From Alteromonas pelagimontana (lineage in GTDB: Bacteria > Pseudomonadota > Gammaproteobacteria > Enterobacterales > Alteromonadaceae): 64,000 nt of DNA. This document shows, in pieces, positions 36,019 to 44,655 of the stretch; within the stretch, counting starts at the first letter, position 1; every line of letters starts with the position of its first letter. The stretch spans positions 1,736,001-1,800,000 of the forward strand of contig NZ_CP052766.1 in the NCBI RefSeq assembly GCF_002499975.2. Direction: 5' to 3'. The notes beneath the pieces are model-generated. The model saw nothing but the letters and a program-made list of their open reading frames with translations. It did no database searches and was not told the origin of the DNA. A program made the position numbers and the translations under genes.

Positions 36019-36237
36019 TTAAACATTTTGCTCTGCAGACTTCTGTTCACGATGTCTGTGCAGTTGTTTCCAGGCGGCAAATGTACAGGCTGCCACCGCC
36101 GCTATTAATGACCCGTAAAACAAAAAGTGGAGCAGACTCGCCGCCCAGTGTGCGTGATCATGACCGGCGTGAGAAAAGGCCGGTAAGCTTGCTGTCAGCA
36201 GTAAAAATTCAACGACTGAAAAGGCAGTATTTCTCAT
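36019..36237 (-). CDS. Small His-rich exported or membrane protein, unknown function
   Basis: The 72-residue product begins with a signal-like hydrophobic segment ending 'PAFSHA', then a histidine-rich mature start 'GHDHAHWAASLLHF', a second membrane helix (about 35-55) and a basic C-terminus 'KQLHRHREQK'. The His cluster suggests metal binding, but I do not recognise a family. It is the last of three genes on the minus strand, 21 bases after the second. The Fur-like box 1.1 kb upstream, at the head of the group, would put it under iron control if they form one transcript. Confidence 0.65.
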   Translation of the reverse strand: MRNTAFSVVEFLLLTASLPAFSHAGHDHAHWAASLLHFLFYGSLIAAVAACTFAAWKQLHRHREQKSAEQNV

Positions 36238-36258
36238 TGTTGCTCCGTTTTTATGGGA

Positions 36259-36720
36259 TTAGTGGAGTGCTTTAACGCATTGATGGGTGGAATAAGAAAG
36301 CGGCTGTCGGTGCTCCCGCGGGTTAGACGACAGCGCTAGCAGCGACGAAAAGTTTTGTTCGAATATCCGCAACTCCCGTAACGCCACGTCTTTTCCCCAT
36401 AGCAGAACCTCAAAAGCGGGAGCGTCAGGATCAGCCTGTTGTATTGCCGTTTCTATATCTCTAAGCACACTTTGTAGTTCAGCGTAGGCCAGCCCGAAGC
36501 CCTCCTGATAAATAAAATAATCTGCCAGATTGTGAGCGCTGACGAGCAGGGCTGACACCGCTTTTCGCCACCAGGGCGCGCCGACAAATAGTGCTTTGGC
36601 GATACTAAGAGAATGCTTGTAGTGAACAAGCGCCAGAATAAGATGCTCCTTCTCAAAGTAATGGTTTCCACAAGATATTTCGGTTTCCCATTCATGGTAT
36701 TGATGTTGTGTACGTTGCAT
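36259..36720 (-). CDS. Helical (TPR-like) protein of unknown function
   Basis: A 153-residue protein, start ATG 36720 (GGAG nine bases upstream); a longer frame from 36756 is not supported. Its sequence is mostly helical with TPR-like pairs: 'EKEHLILALVHYKHSLSIAK' and 'AVSALLVSAHNLADYFIYQE'. It has no signal peptide and few Cys. I do not recognise a family. Similar small TPR-like proteins occur in marine bacteria next to iron-related genes. It is the middle gene of a putative Fur-controlled trio, with 119 bases separating it from the first gene. Confidence 0.6.
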   Translation of the reverse strand: MQRTQHQYHEWETEISCGNHYFEKEHLILALVHYKHSLSIAKALFVGAPWWRKAVSALLVSAHNLADYFIYQEGFGLAYAELQSVLRDIETAIQQADPDAPAFEVLLWGKDVALRELRIFEQNFSSLLALSSNPREHRQPLSYSTHQCVKALH

Positions 36721-36839
36721 AACGTGGCTCCAGTTATAAAAGCATAAAATTACCATGGCGTAGGCGGTATCGCTTCGCCTGAGCCACGGCAGCAGATCTA
36801 CTCAAAGAGGCGTTGGTAGCAAATGTTGAGGAGCTGATC

Positions 36840-37274
36840 TTATGTTTCTGCGTAAGACTGCCCTGCCAGAATGGACTCATTATTCACTGCGTCGCCCTGT
36901 TTTATTAAATGCATGAGAAAGGCCGGACTTAATTCGGTTTCTTGCAGCCTGGTGCCGGGGCGGGTAACGGCTACAGCTCGGGAAAGAATGGCAGCAAGTT
37001 CTTGTGGTGCATCTACATGTTGATACGCGAGACTTAACTTGTACGCCAACGCCAGTATTTTTGACGCAATGGAATGATTCTGCCCTTCTTCCAAATCGTA
37101 TAACAGAACAGCTATGTCGAAGGCACACCCAAGGTAAGGTATGGCTTCCCGATATCGTGTATCCTGCAGTAATAAATCGCCCTGCAGTTCATCGCGCGCC
37201 AGAAAATGTAGAGCTTCTACTGGATGACCGTAAACCCATTCAGCATGTTTAGAGCAAAGATAAGTAATGTGCAT
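36840..37274 (-). CDS. TPR-like helical protein of unknown function, first gene of a putative Fur-regulated unit
   Basis: A 144-residue protein with start ATG 37274 after a strong AGGAGG at six bases; the frame is open 16 codons further but without a ribosome binding site. It is helical, with TPR-like segments ('GDLLLQDTRYREAIPYLGCA', 'KILALAYKLSLAYQHVDAP', 'LAAILSRAVAVT'), no signal peptide and no recognised domain. The strong Fur-like box is centred about 55 bases upstream of this start, so iron-dependent repression of this gene and probably the two after it is expected. Function unknown. Confidence 0.6.
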   Translation of the reverse strand: MHITYLCSKHAEWVYGHPVEALHFLARDELQGDLLLQDTRYREAIPYLGCAFDIAVLLYDLEEGQNHSIASKILALAYKLSLAYQHVDAPQELAAILSRAVAVTRPGTRLQETELSPAFLMHLIKQGDAVNNESILAGQSYAET

Positions 37275-37323
37275 GATGCGTCCTCCTGTTTCTAAGGTAG
37301 AACAAGAACACACCCATTGCAAA

Positions 37324-37338
37324 TGATAATCATTGTTA
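37324..37338. promoter_or_regulatory. Fur box upstream of the unknown three-gene unit
   Basis: TGATAATCATTGTTA matches the 7-1-7 Fur consensus at about 12 of 14 positions and contains the perfect palindrome AATGATAATCATT. It lies 50 bases before the first minus-strand gene (37274) and about 130 bases before the GPH transporter on the plus strand. Confidence 0.8.
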
Positions 37339-37466
37339 TTTACATCGTAATTTTGCAGCCACTGATTTTGTTAAATATTTGTGATGTACTAAGGAGTGGT
37401 TTAATGTAGCTGCTTTCACGTCATTACTGCATTTGCCTGCCACACAGGCCTGCTAGTGGAGAGATA

Positions 37467-38795
37467 GTGGTCAGCCTTAGCAAATGGCAACGAGTTTCTT
37501 ACGCATCAGGTGCTTTTGCAAAAAGCCTTCAATGGAACTCTACCGAATTTATTCTGCTCTACTATTTTGCAGAAATTGTTGGTTTAGGAACCATGCAGGC
37601 GGGCTTAATTCTTTTTATATCTTTTATTTGGTCGGGGCTGCTGGATATTTGTTTCGCCCGCTTTTTTGATAATAAAAACGTTAATTACCAAAAGGTCATT
37701 GCCGTTTCTGCACCATTTTGCGCTTTTACTTTTGCTTTGCTGTTTTTGCCAATTTCTCTACCGGGTAACTGGCTATTTAGTTACTATCTGGCAGTCACTT
37801 TGCTGTTTAGAATCGGCTATACGCTGGTAGATATTCCTCACAATGCGATGCTCGGCTCCCTGTCGACTAACAGCTATGAGCGAACACGGTTATCTGCCAG
37901 CCGTATTTTCTTTAATTCCTGCGCAGTGTTGGTATTTGCTTTTTGTGCTGGCCATCTACTGGGTCTGCTGGAAAACGGAAGCATGCAGAACCTGCTGATC
38001 TTCTTACTTATTTTTTCTCTATTTTACTTAATCAACATTGGCGTCTGTGTAATACCAACATGGCATTTACGGGCAGCCTCGCCTCAAGTCAGTAGTGAGC
38101 AATCTTTTGCTGTAGCGCTAAAAATGCTGATGCAAAACAAGCCTTTTTTAATTTTGCTGCTCTTTACCCTTATTTCTGATGCGTTGATGTCCATTTTCTC
38201 GAAATCTTCAGTGTATTACGCCAGTGTAGTGCTAGGGGATGACACTAAAGCAACCAGTTTAATCGTTGGCTTGGCCATAGGTAAGATTATCGCCATGCCG
38301 ATGTTTTCCCGGATTGCCGAAAGTGTTGAAAAGCATCAGGCTATGATTTTTGCTTGTTTGGGAAAAGCAGTTGCCATCGCCATTTTCTGGTTATGGTCTC
38401 CAACTACTGTGTCATCTGCATTTACCTGTTACTTTATATACGGAATTTTCTCTGGCGGTTTACATATGCTGGTATGGTCGGCACTTCCAGATACCATTGA
38501 GTATGGCAAACATCATTTCAAAACTTTTAATAGTGCTCTTACCTTCGGCGTATTTCATGTTGTCATGCGAGTAGGTAACGGCATCAGTTTTGGTTTAATT
38601 GCGTTGATGCTAATGATGCTGGACTATCCTGCAGGCGGCGAAAATCTTGTGGATAACTTAATTCGAGCTATCAGTATACTTGCGGGTATGGGCGCACTTC
38701 TAGCGCCGGTCATCTTGCTTTTTTATCCGCTTAGCCATGCTATGCATCAAGAGTTGGCGCAAGAAAAATCTACCGCAAACTCATCTATCCACTAA
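37467..38795 (+). CDS. GPH-family (MelB-like) sugar:cation symporter
   Basis: A 442-residue protein with about twelve hydrophobic segments. Motifs of the MFS_2/GPH group are present: 'DIPHNAMLGSLSTNSYERTRLSASRIFF' in the centre of the N-half (residues spaced as in MelB) and 'SALPDTIEYGKHHF' in the C-half. The substrate is therefore probably a glycoside or small sugar, transported with a cation. GTG start with GGAG five bases upstream. The LysR gene follows after 9 bases, so the two are co-transcribed, and a TonB receptor and sulfatase lie beyond. Sulfated-sugar uptake is a reasonable inference. Confidence 0.85.
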   Translation: MVSLSKWQRVSYASGAFAKSLQWNSTEFILLYYFAEIVGLGTMQAGLILFISFIWSGLLDICFARFFDNKNVNYQKVIAVSAPFCAFTFALLFLPISLPGNWLFSYYLAVTLLFRIGYTLVDIPHNAMLGSLSTNSYERTRLSASRIFFNSCAVLVFAFCAGHLLGLLENGSMQNLLIFLLIFSLFYLINIGVCVIPTWHLRAASPQVSSEQSFAVALKMLMQNKPFLILLLFTLISDALMSIFSKSSVYYASVVLGDDTKATSLIVGLAIGKIIAMPMFSRIAESVEKHQAMIFACLGKAVAIAIFWLWSPTTVSSAFTCYFIYGIFSGGLHMLVWSALPDTIEYGKHHFKTFNSALTFGVFHVVMRVGNGISFGLIALMLMMLDYPAGGENLVDNLIRAISILAGMGALLAPVILLFYPLSHAMHQELAQEKSTANSSIH

Positions 38796-38804
38796 CGAGG
38801 TTTT

Positions 38805-39701
38805 ATGCGCTTTTTGTTATCCCGACATTTGTCTCAGTTTATTGCTATTTACGATTTAGGCAGTTTACGTGCGGCGTCCAGCATCCTTGGGCTGACTCAA
38901 CCCGCACTGTCGAAAAGTTTACATCAGTTCGAAAATCTGCTGGATGTCGTGTTGTTTGACAGAACTGGCGGCAAGCTCACACCTACACCTTTTGCTGATA
39001 TTTTACGTATGCGGGCGAATATCATTCTTAAAGAAGCCGAATTTACTGCTCGGGAAATAGAGGTAATAAAAGACAACTTCTACAAACCTATGGCAGCAAG
39101 CGCTGGTCCGGTATGGCTGGCGGAGATTTTACCCATGGTGTTGCCGGCGCTGTACCAGGCTTACCCTAAGTTTCAGATGGGGATCAAGCTGGAAGGGGCT
39201 GGCACATCTCTGAGTAAAATTCAGTCGGGCGATCTGGATATGTACTTTGGTTTCATTCCCGAATCTGTCGAACAAAAGGGACTTGCGGTGATCTCGCTAC
39301 TTAATCTGCGCATGACAGTTTATGCCAGACGACACCATCCCATTCACCAGGAATCGCCCGGCAGACAACTGGAAATGGCAGGTGAATATCCTTGGGCAGG
39401 CTTTGGGCTGGGTGACGGTATTGAAAATACGGTGGTAAAAAGAGCCTCCCGTTTCAAGGGTTTTACCTATGGAATTGAATCGTTGCTTGGCCTGGCAAAG
39501 CTTGCTCAACAGACAGATCATATTGTAATTTCTGTAGACGCCGTGGCAGAGACATTTGCAGATCACGATATTGTTGAAGTGAAAGGTGTAGATTTAGACA
39601 AATATTTGATGTCTGGGGTGGTGTGCCGCGCCAGTCTACTAAATTTTTCTCCGGTAAAATTTTTAATAGAAGAAATCAGAAAACGCTACTCTTCACACTA
39701 A
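38805..39701 (+). CDS. LysR family transcriptional regulator
   Basis: The 298-residue protein begins with the LysR helix-turn-helix ('DLGSLRAASSILGLTQPALSKSL' region, residues 12-40, then 'LFDRTGGKLTPTPFA'). A type 2 periplasmic-binding-like effector domain follows. Length is standard. GAGG precedes the ATG. It is 9 bases behind the GPH transporter and 280 bases ahead of the TonB receptor, so the receptor and sulfatase are obvious candidate targets. The effector is unknown. Confidence 0.88.
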   Translation: MRFLLSRHLSQFIAIYDLGSLRAASSILGLTQPALSKSLHQFENLLDVVLFDRTGGKLTPTPFADILRMRANIILKEAEFTAREIEVIKDNFYKPMAASAGPVWLAEILPMVLPALYQAYPKFQMGIKLEGAGTSLSKIQSGDLDMYFGFIPESVEQKGLAVISLLNLRMTVYARRHHPIHQESPGRQLEMAGEYPWAGFGLGDGIENTVVKRASRFKGFTYGIESLLGLAKLAQQTDHIVISVDAVAETFADHDIVEVKGVDLDKYLMSGVVCRASLLNFSPVKFLIEEIRKRYSSH

Positions 39702-39981
39702 TAGACCCCGATGAAGGGCGCCAGCCTGTTCACCTTTTTTTGTGATTAATTTTCCTCACTTTGTCGACTCCCACAATGAGCTTCTACCTCACAACTTTCG
39801 AAAAAGTTATAGGTTTATAAGTTAATATCAATTGTAGTTATACAGCCTTGAGCTCATCATCACTGCAGTTAACAAATAACAAACATAATGTTAACTGACA
39901 AAGCGATTTGGCGGGTCAACGAATTTGTCTAAACACACCGCTGTCTTTGTCGCTCAACCCCTTAACGTGAGAGATGAGAAA

Positions 39982-42816
39982 ATGACAATGATAACCACCC
40001 CACTTATTAGAAACACTTTAGCCGTCACCATTGCCGCCATTTTGTCTGCGCCAGCCCAAGCCCAGAATGAAGAAGCAGCAGATCAGGACATCGAGGTTAT
40101 TGCAGTCACTGGTATACGCAAAAGCCTTTCGGAAGCCATTGGAATTAAAAAGCAATCCGCCACCATCGTCGACGCGATTTCTGCCGAAGATGTGGGTAAG
40201 TTTCCTGATATAAACGTGGCCGAATCGCTGCAGCGCGTTACCGGCGTGCAGATTAACCGATCACGAGGAGAAGGCTCTTCTATCAGCATTCGAGGGCTGC
40301 CTTCAGACTTTGTGCTGGTGCGGATGAACAATGTTACACTTCCCAACGCGTTGAGCGATGGCGATACCAGTCGCAGTTTTAATTTCTCATCTCTCCCCAG
40401 CGAGTTTGTCAGCACACTTGAAGTGCATAAAACGCCTACCGCCTCACTTGAAGAAGGCGGGCTTGCCGGCACAGTGGTGATCCGAACGCCGCGCCCTTTT
40501 GATTACACGGAGCGCCAGCTTTCACTGTCGGTTCAAGGCAGTAAAGAATCTAACGCTGATAAGATTGGACCGCGAGTCACTGGCTTCTATTCCGATGTTT
40601 TCGGCGATGGTTCTTTCGGTATTACAGCGGGATTGTCTTACATGGAGCGAAACTCGGGCACGCAGAGTTTCGAAAATTTCGGTTACAGCACCTTTTCAGA
40701 ACAGGATGGCTTTACCAGCGGCTCGCAACAATTTGGTGCTTTTACCGCTGACGGCATTGCCGATCCCCAAATTTGTAACGGGACGGTAGAATCCAAATCC
40801 CTTTGTAGCGGCCAGGACTTTAACGGTAATGGCGTTCTTGACGACAGTAACGTGGCTATTCCCTACATCACGTTTCATAATCTGTACGACGAAAAACGTA
40901 CCCGAACCAGCGCTTTACTAAGCGCGCAGTGGGCCGCAACGGATAACCTTGAATTCACTGTAGATACCTTCTATACCGATTACGAAGTCGATAGTGCTCG
41001 GGCAGAGTTTCTGGCGTTTCCCTATCTCTCACTGGGGCCCTTTTATCCTGATGAATCAGAGATTCAGAATATCGGTGGGCGCGATGTTCTCACCACTTTC
41101 CGCGTAGATAACGTAGATACCCGGGCAGGAAATCGTATTGAAGCGCGAGCCGGAGACACTTGGTCTGTCACCGCAGGCGGGCAATGGATAAAGGATGAAT
41201 GGACAGTAAATGGGCAGATAAACCGCTCTCGCTCCAGTCAGTTAACGGATAATCTAAATATCGTCAACAGTACGTTGGTAGACTTGCTGCTACAGTCTGA
41301 AGTAGGGGACGCGGTTACCACTACAACGTATGTAAATGGTACTGATGAAGGTGTGCTTAACCCGGAGAATTATCGTCTGGTTGGTATAAATGGCGCTTAC
41401 GATCAAAAAGCTTCGGAAGACCTGCTGGATATAAAACTGGATGCCTCGCGCTACACCGATTGGGACTACGTCACGCGGGTAAGCGGTGGTGTACAGTATG
41501 CAGACCGGGAGAAGATAGGCCAAAATGCCCAACTTAATATGTCGGTTGACCAAATAGAATCGCTCTACGGTGAACAACCTTCAGTGCCCCTGTTTGAAGA
41601 CGTGGGAATGACAGGTACATCATCTGCTGCGTTTTTGCTTAACCCGGTGTCACCGCTAAATGGGGCCTTTTTAGAAGATTACCCCGGCTTGATCCAGGAA
41701 CGGCTGGCTATCGATACCCGGCGTATGCTTAGCGAATTCAGTAAGGCGCAGCTTATTGCTGCAGGTTCCTATCGTGTTGATCCCACGCAGTCAGAAGACG
41801 TTTCTGAAAAAGCGATGAATGCCTTTGTACAGGCGGACTTTGAGAGTGCTGACGGCAAAATGTCTGGGAATGTCGGCGTGCGTTTTACCCGTACTGAACA
41901 GATTTCCCGTGGTGCAGGCGCAGATCTTAGCAAAATAACGTTGAATCCTAATGGCGGCCTCACTACTGTTGAACCGTTAGGAATTATTGACGTGGAAAAT
42001 ACCTACAGCGAGTGGCTGCCCAGCCTGAACGTGCGTTACAGCATTACCGATGATGTTATCGCCCGCCTTGGCCTTAGCAGAACCATCGCTCGCCCCCGAT
42101 TTACCGATATTTCACCGGTCACACAGGCTAACGTAGAGGCAGCCAGCATTACTGGCGGCAATCCAAGCCTGGACCCTTTCAAGTCGAACAATCTGGATTT
42201 GACGCTGGAATACTACTACGACGATACGGATATGGTAGCCATGACCTTGTTCTATAAAGATATCGTGTCACTTATTCGTAGCGGGAATGAATCGCTTACG
42301 TTGCCAGTGCGTAACGCGCTGACTGGCGAAATTTTTACCGCGCAGTTTATTGATCGCAGTCCAACTAATGGTGAAGGAGCAAAAGTAAAAGGGGTGGAAC
42401 TGGCTTTTCAAAATAGCTTCGACAGCTTACCGGGAATTTTAAGTAACACCGGCGTAAATGCCAACTATACCTTGATTGATAACAGTGACCCAGAAGCCAT
42501 CACTGCCGCTTCAAAGCACAATTTCAACCTGGGTGGCTACTACGAAGATGAAATGTTCGGCGCTCGCATTTCCTATACCTGGCGCGATAGTTTTCTTTCC
42601 CAGCTTGTCGCTTACGGCGGCGTAGGTGCAGAAACACAAGCCTACGGCACCTTGGATGCCAGCTTTAATTACAACATTAGCGACGCTTACACCTTTGTGC
42701 TGGAAGGGGTAAACCTTTTGGATGAAACCGCAGAAGTTAAATTTACTGATGGCTTACCCTATCAGGTTATTGATAATGGTCGCCGGTTGTTCGTCGGCCT
42801 TCGCGCAACCTTTTAA
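39982..42816 (+). CDS. TonB-dependent receptor (TIGR01782-type), large substrate uptake
   Basis: The 944-residue protein has a signal peptide ('LAVTIAAILSAPAQAQ'), a TonB box-like IEVIAVTG at 37-44, and a plug containing 'DVGKFPDINVAESLQRVTGV' and 'SIRGLPSDFVLVRMNN'. This is the signature of the TIGR01782 class, common in marine bacteria and often used for oligosaccharides. A long barrel ends with phenylalanine. The first ATG that keeps the signal is at 39982; a TTG at 39925 would add 19 residues. A sulfatase follows after 102 bases, a LysR gene lies upstream, and a GPH transporter before that. This suggests import of a sulfated oligosaccharide. Confidence 0.88.
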   Translation: MTMITTPLIRNTLAVTIAAILSAPAQAQNEEAADQDIEVIAVTGIRKSLSEAIGIKKQSATIVDAISAEDVGKFPDINVAESLQRVTGVQINRSRGEGSSISIRGLPSDFVLVRMNNVTLPNALSDGDTSRSFNFSSLPSEFVSTLEVHKTPTASLEEGGLAGTVVIRTPRPFDYTERQLSLSVQGSKESNADKIGPRVTGFYSDVFGDGSFGITAGLSYMERNSGTQSFENFGYSTFSEQDGFTSGSQQFGAFTADGIADPQICNGTVESKSLCSGQDFNGNGVLDDSNVAIPYITFHNLYDEKRTRTSALLSAQWAATDNLEFTVDTFYTDYEVDSARAEFLAFPYLSLGPFYPDESEIQNIGGRDVLTTFRVDNVDTRAGNRIEARAGDTWSVTAGGQWIKDEWTVNGQINRSRSSQLTDNLNIVNSTLVDLLLQSEVGDAVTTTTYVNGTDEGVLNPENYRLVGINGAYDQKASEDLLDIKLDASRYTDWDYVTRVSGGVQYADREKIGQNAQLNMSVDQIESLYGEQPSVPLFEDVGMTGTSSAAFLLNPVSPLNGAFLEDYPGLIQERLAIDTRRMLSEFSKAQLIAAGSYRVDPTQSEDVSEKAMNAFVQADFESADGKMSGNVGVRFTRTEQISRGAGADLSKITLNPNGGLTTVEPLGIIDVENTYSEWLPSLNVRYSITDDVIARLGLSRTIARPRFTDISPVTQANVEAASITGGNPSLDPFKSNNLDLTLEYYYDDTDMVAMTLFYKDIVSLIRSGNESLTLPVRNALTGEIFTAQFIDRSPTNGEGAKVKGVELAFQNSFDSLPGILSNTGVNANYTLIDNSDPEAITAASKHNFNLGGYYEDEMFGARISYTWRDSFLSQLVAYGGVGAETQAYGTLDASFNYNISDAYTFVLEGVNLLDETAEVKFTDGLPYQVIDNGRRLFVGLRATF

Positions 42817-42918
42817 CTGCATAAGTTTCAAGCTGGCTCTGTTGCGCGCCCCACAATCCGTCTCAGGGCCTCTTTATATTTCACATTAAAGTTCAATAAT
42901 TATTTACGAGGCAAATAC

Positions 42919-44358
42919 GTGACTATTTCTTTTCGTCTTTTGAGCAGCATTTTTTGCGCAGCTTCTATCGCCTGCTTACCCTATGCCGGCGCAGCAACGC
43001 CACCACCAGATCAGGCTCAGGCACAGGACGCGCCCCGACCCAACATTGTGCTAATCATGGCAGATGATCTTGGTTACGGCGACTTAAGCAGCTATGGCAG
43101 TCCTACCATTCAAACGCCTAATCTGGATAACATGGCCGCAGAAGGTATGCGACTCACGTCTTTTTATGCCGGCCAGGCGGTGTGTACCCCTTCTCGAGCC
43201 GCGCTACTTACCGGTCGTTACGCCATTCGATCTAACATGTCTCAGGTGTTAATGCCGAACAGCGACCAAGGGCTGCCTCAATCAGAACTCACGCTGGCGG
43301 AAATATTACGTGGACAGAATTACCAGACCGCCATGGTTGGAAAATGGCACCTTGGAGACAAATCGCCTTATCTCCCCACCGACCATGGCTTCGATAGTTA
43401 CTATGGCTTGCTGTACAGCAATGACATGATTGAGCCTTGGGTGATGCCTGGAATGGCGGGATTAAAAGAAATTCCGCCATTAATGCTGTTCAGAAATACC
43501 ACCCCTGAAAAAGAAGTGAAGGATCAGTCCATCCTCACCACTACCTATACCCAGGAAGCGGTGGACAGCATCAAGAAGTTTGAAAAATCCCAGCCGTTCT
43601 TTCTGTATATGGCTTATTCCATGCCGCATCTGCCGGTTGCTGCACCCGAAAAATTTAATGGCAAGTCAGGCGGCGGGCTTTACGGTGATGCAGTAACAAC
43701 GGTTGATTGGAGCGTAGGCCAAATTCTGGCAGCGCTTGAAGCTAAAAACGCGCTGGACAACACCATTGTGATTTTTATCAGTGACAATGGCCCGTGGCAA
43801 AATCTGCCAGAAAGGATGATTCAAAACGGTGTTGAACGCTGGCATGTTGGAAACGCAGGAGCGTTCCGTGGCTCCAAAGCCACGACTTATGAAGGCGGTT
43901 CTCGCGTTCCGGCAATTATTCGTTGGCCAAACACTAAGCTTCACAACGAAATTTCGCCCGAACCGGTTTATGCCACAGACCTACTGCCTACCCTCGCCAG
44001 CGTGAGTGGAGCAACTATTCCTTCCAACGTTACGGTAGATGGCCGCGACTTAACTTCATTTTTTGAAGGAAAGACAACAAAGGTACAAAAGCAGGACTTC
44101 TATTATTTTCGCGGCGACTATGTGGAAGCCGTGCGGGCAGATAAGTGGAAGTTGCGGGTCTCTCCTTTTAATGAGTTCAGCGAAGAAAGCGCACAACATG
44201 ACGGCGCGGTGGAAAATGTGGAACTATACAATCTTGAAGTCGATCCTTCCGAGCGCTTTAACGTGTCAGACCGATACCCTGAACGACGAGACGCTTTAAT
44301 GAAAAAGCTGAACCAGTTTGCCAAAGAAGTCGGCGCAAAAACTTACACCGCACCCTAG
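42919..44358 (+). CDS. Exported sulfatase (arylsulfatase-like)
   Basis: The 479-residue enzyme has a signal peptide and the sulfatase fold: 'PNIVLIMADDLGYGDLSSYG' near residue 41 and the maturation motif C89-T-P-S-R93 followed by AALLTGRY. C89 would be oxidised to formylglycine, so a maturating enzyme is needed; none is in this window. The GTG start has GAGG at seven bases. It follows the TonB receptor after 102 bases and likely shares control with it. Substrates could be sulfated algal glycans, or aryl sulfates. Confidence 0.9.
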   Translation: MTISFRLLSSIFCAASIACLPYAGAATPPPDQAQAQDAPRPNIVLIMADDLGYGDLSSYGSPTIQTPNLDNMAAEGMRLTSFYAGQAVCTPSRAALLTGRYAIRSNMSQVLMPNSDQGLPQSELTLAEILRGQNYQTAMVGKWHLGDKSPYLPTDHGFDSYYGLLYSNDMIEPWVMPGMAGLKEIPPLMLFRNTTPEKEVKDQSILTTTYTQEAVDSIKKFEKSQPFFLYMAYSMPHLPVAAPEKFNGKSGGGLYGDAVTTVDWSVGQILAALEAKNALDNTIVIFISDNGPWQNLPERMIQNGVERWHVGNAGAFRGSKATTYEGGSRVPAIIRWPNTKLHNEISPEPVYATDLLPTLASVSGATIPSNVTVDGRDLTSFFEGKTTKVQKQDFYYFRGDYVEAVRADKWKLRVSPFNEFSEESAQHDGAVENVELYNLEVDPSERFNVSDRYPERRDALMKKLNQFAKEVGAKTYTAP

Positions 44359-44397
44359 TCTGCTCTCACAGCCCACAGTTTCAATTTACACTACATC

Positions 44398-44426
44398 ACT
44401 GCCAGCTTTGTGCTGGCAGTTTTTTT
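44398..44426 (+). terminator. Rho-independent terminator after the sulfatase
   Basis: ACTGCCAGC and GCTGGCAGT form a perfect 9-bp stem with a TTTGT loop, followed by six more T. It lies 40 bases after the sulfatase stop. The remaining 229 bases before the chemoreceptor hold no other feature. Confidence 0.9.
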
Positions 44427-44655
44427 AAAAATTGAAAATTTTGCGAATGATATTGCTTCATAGCTTTATACCAATCCTTCTTACCCAGCCCCCCCTCTGT
44501 CGACTTTCCCTGACTTTCTGATAACAAATTAAAAGCGTTTAACAGATTAAAAATAATGTATAGCGCCATATACGAGCGTCTGTTTTATATATTACGTAAA
44601 AGGAATATTCGGCCGATAACCACAACACTAAAGTCTGGCTTCGCATCGAGCAAAT

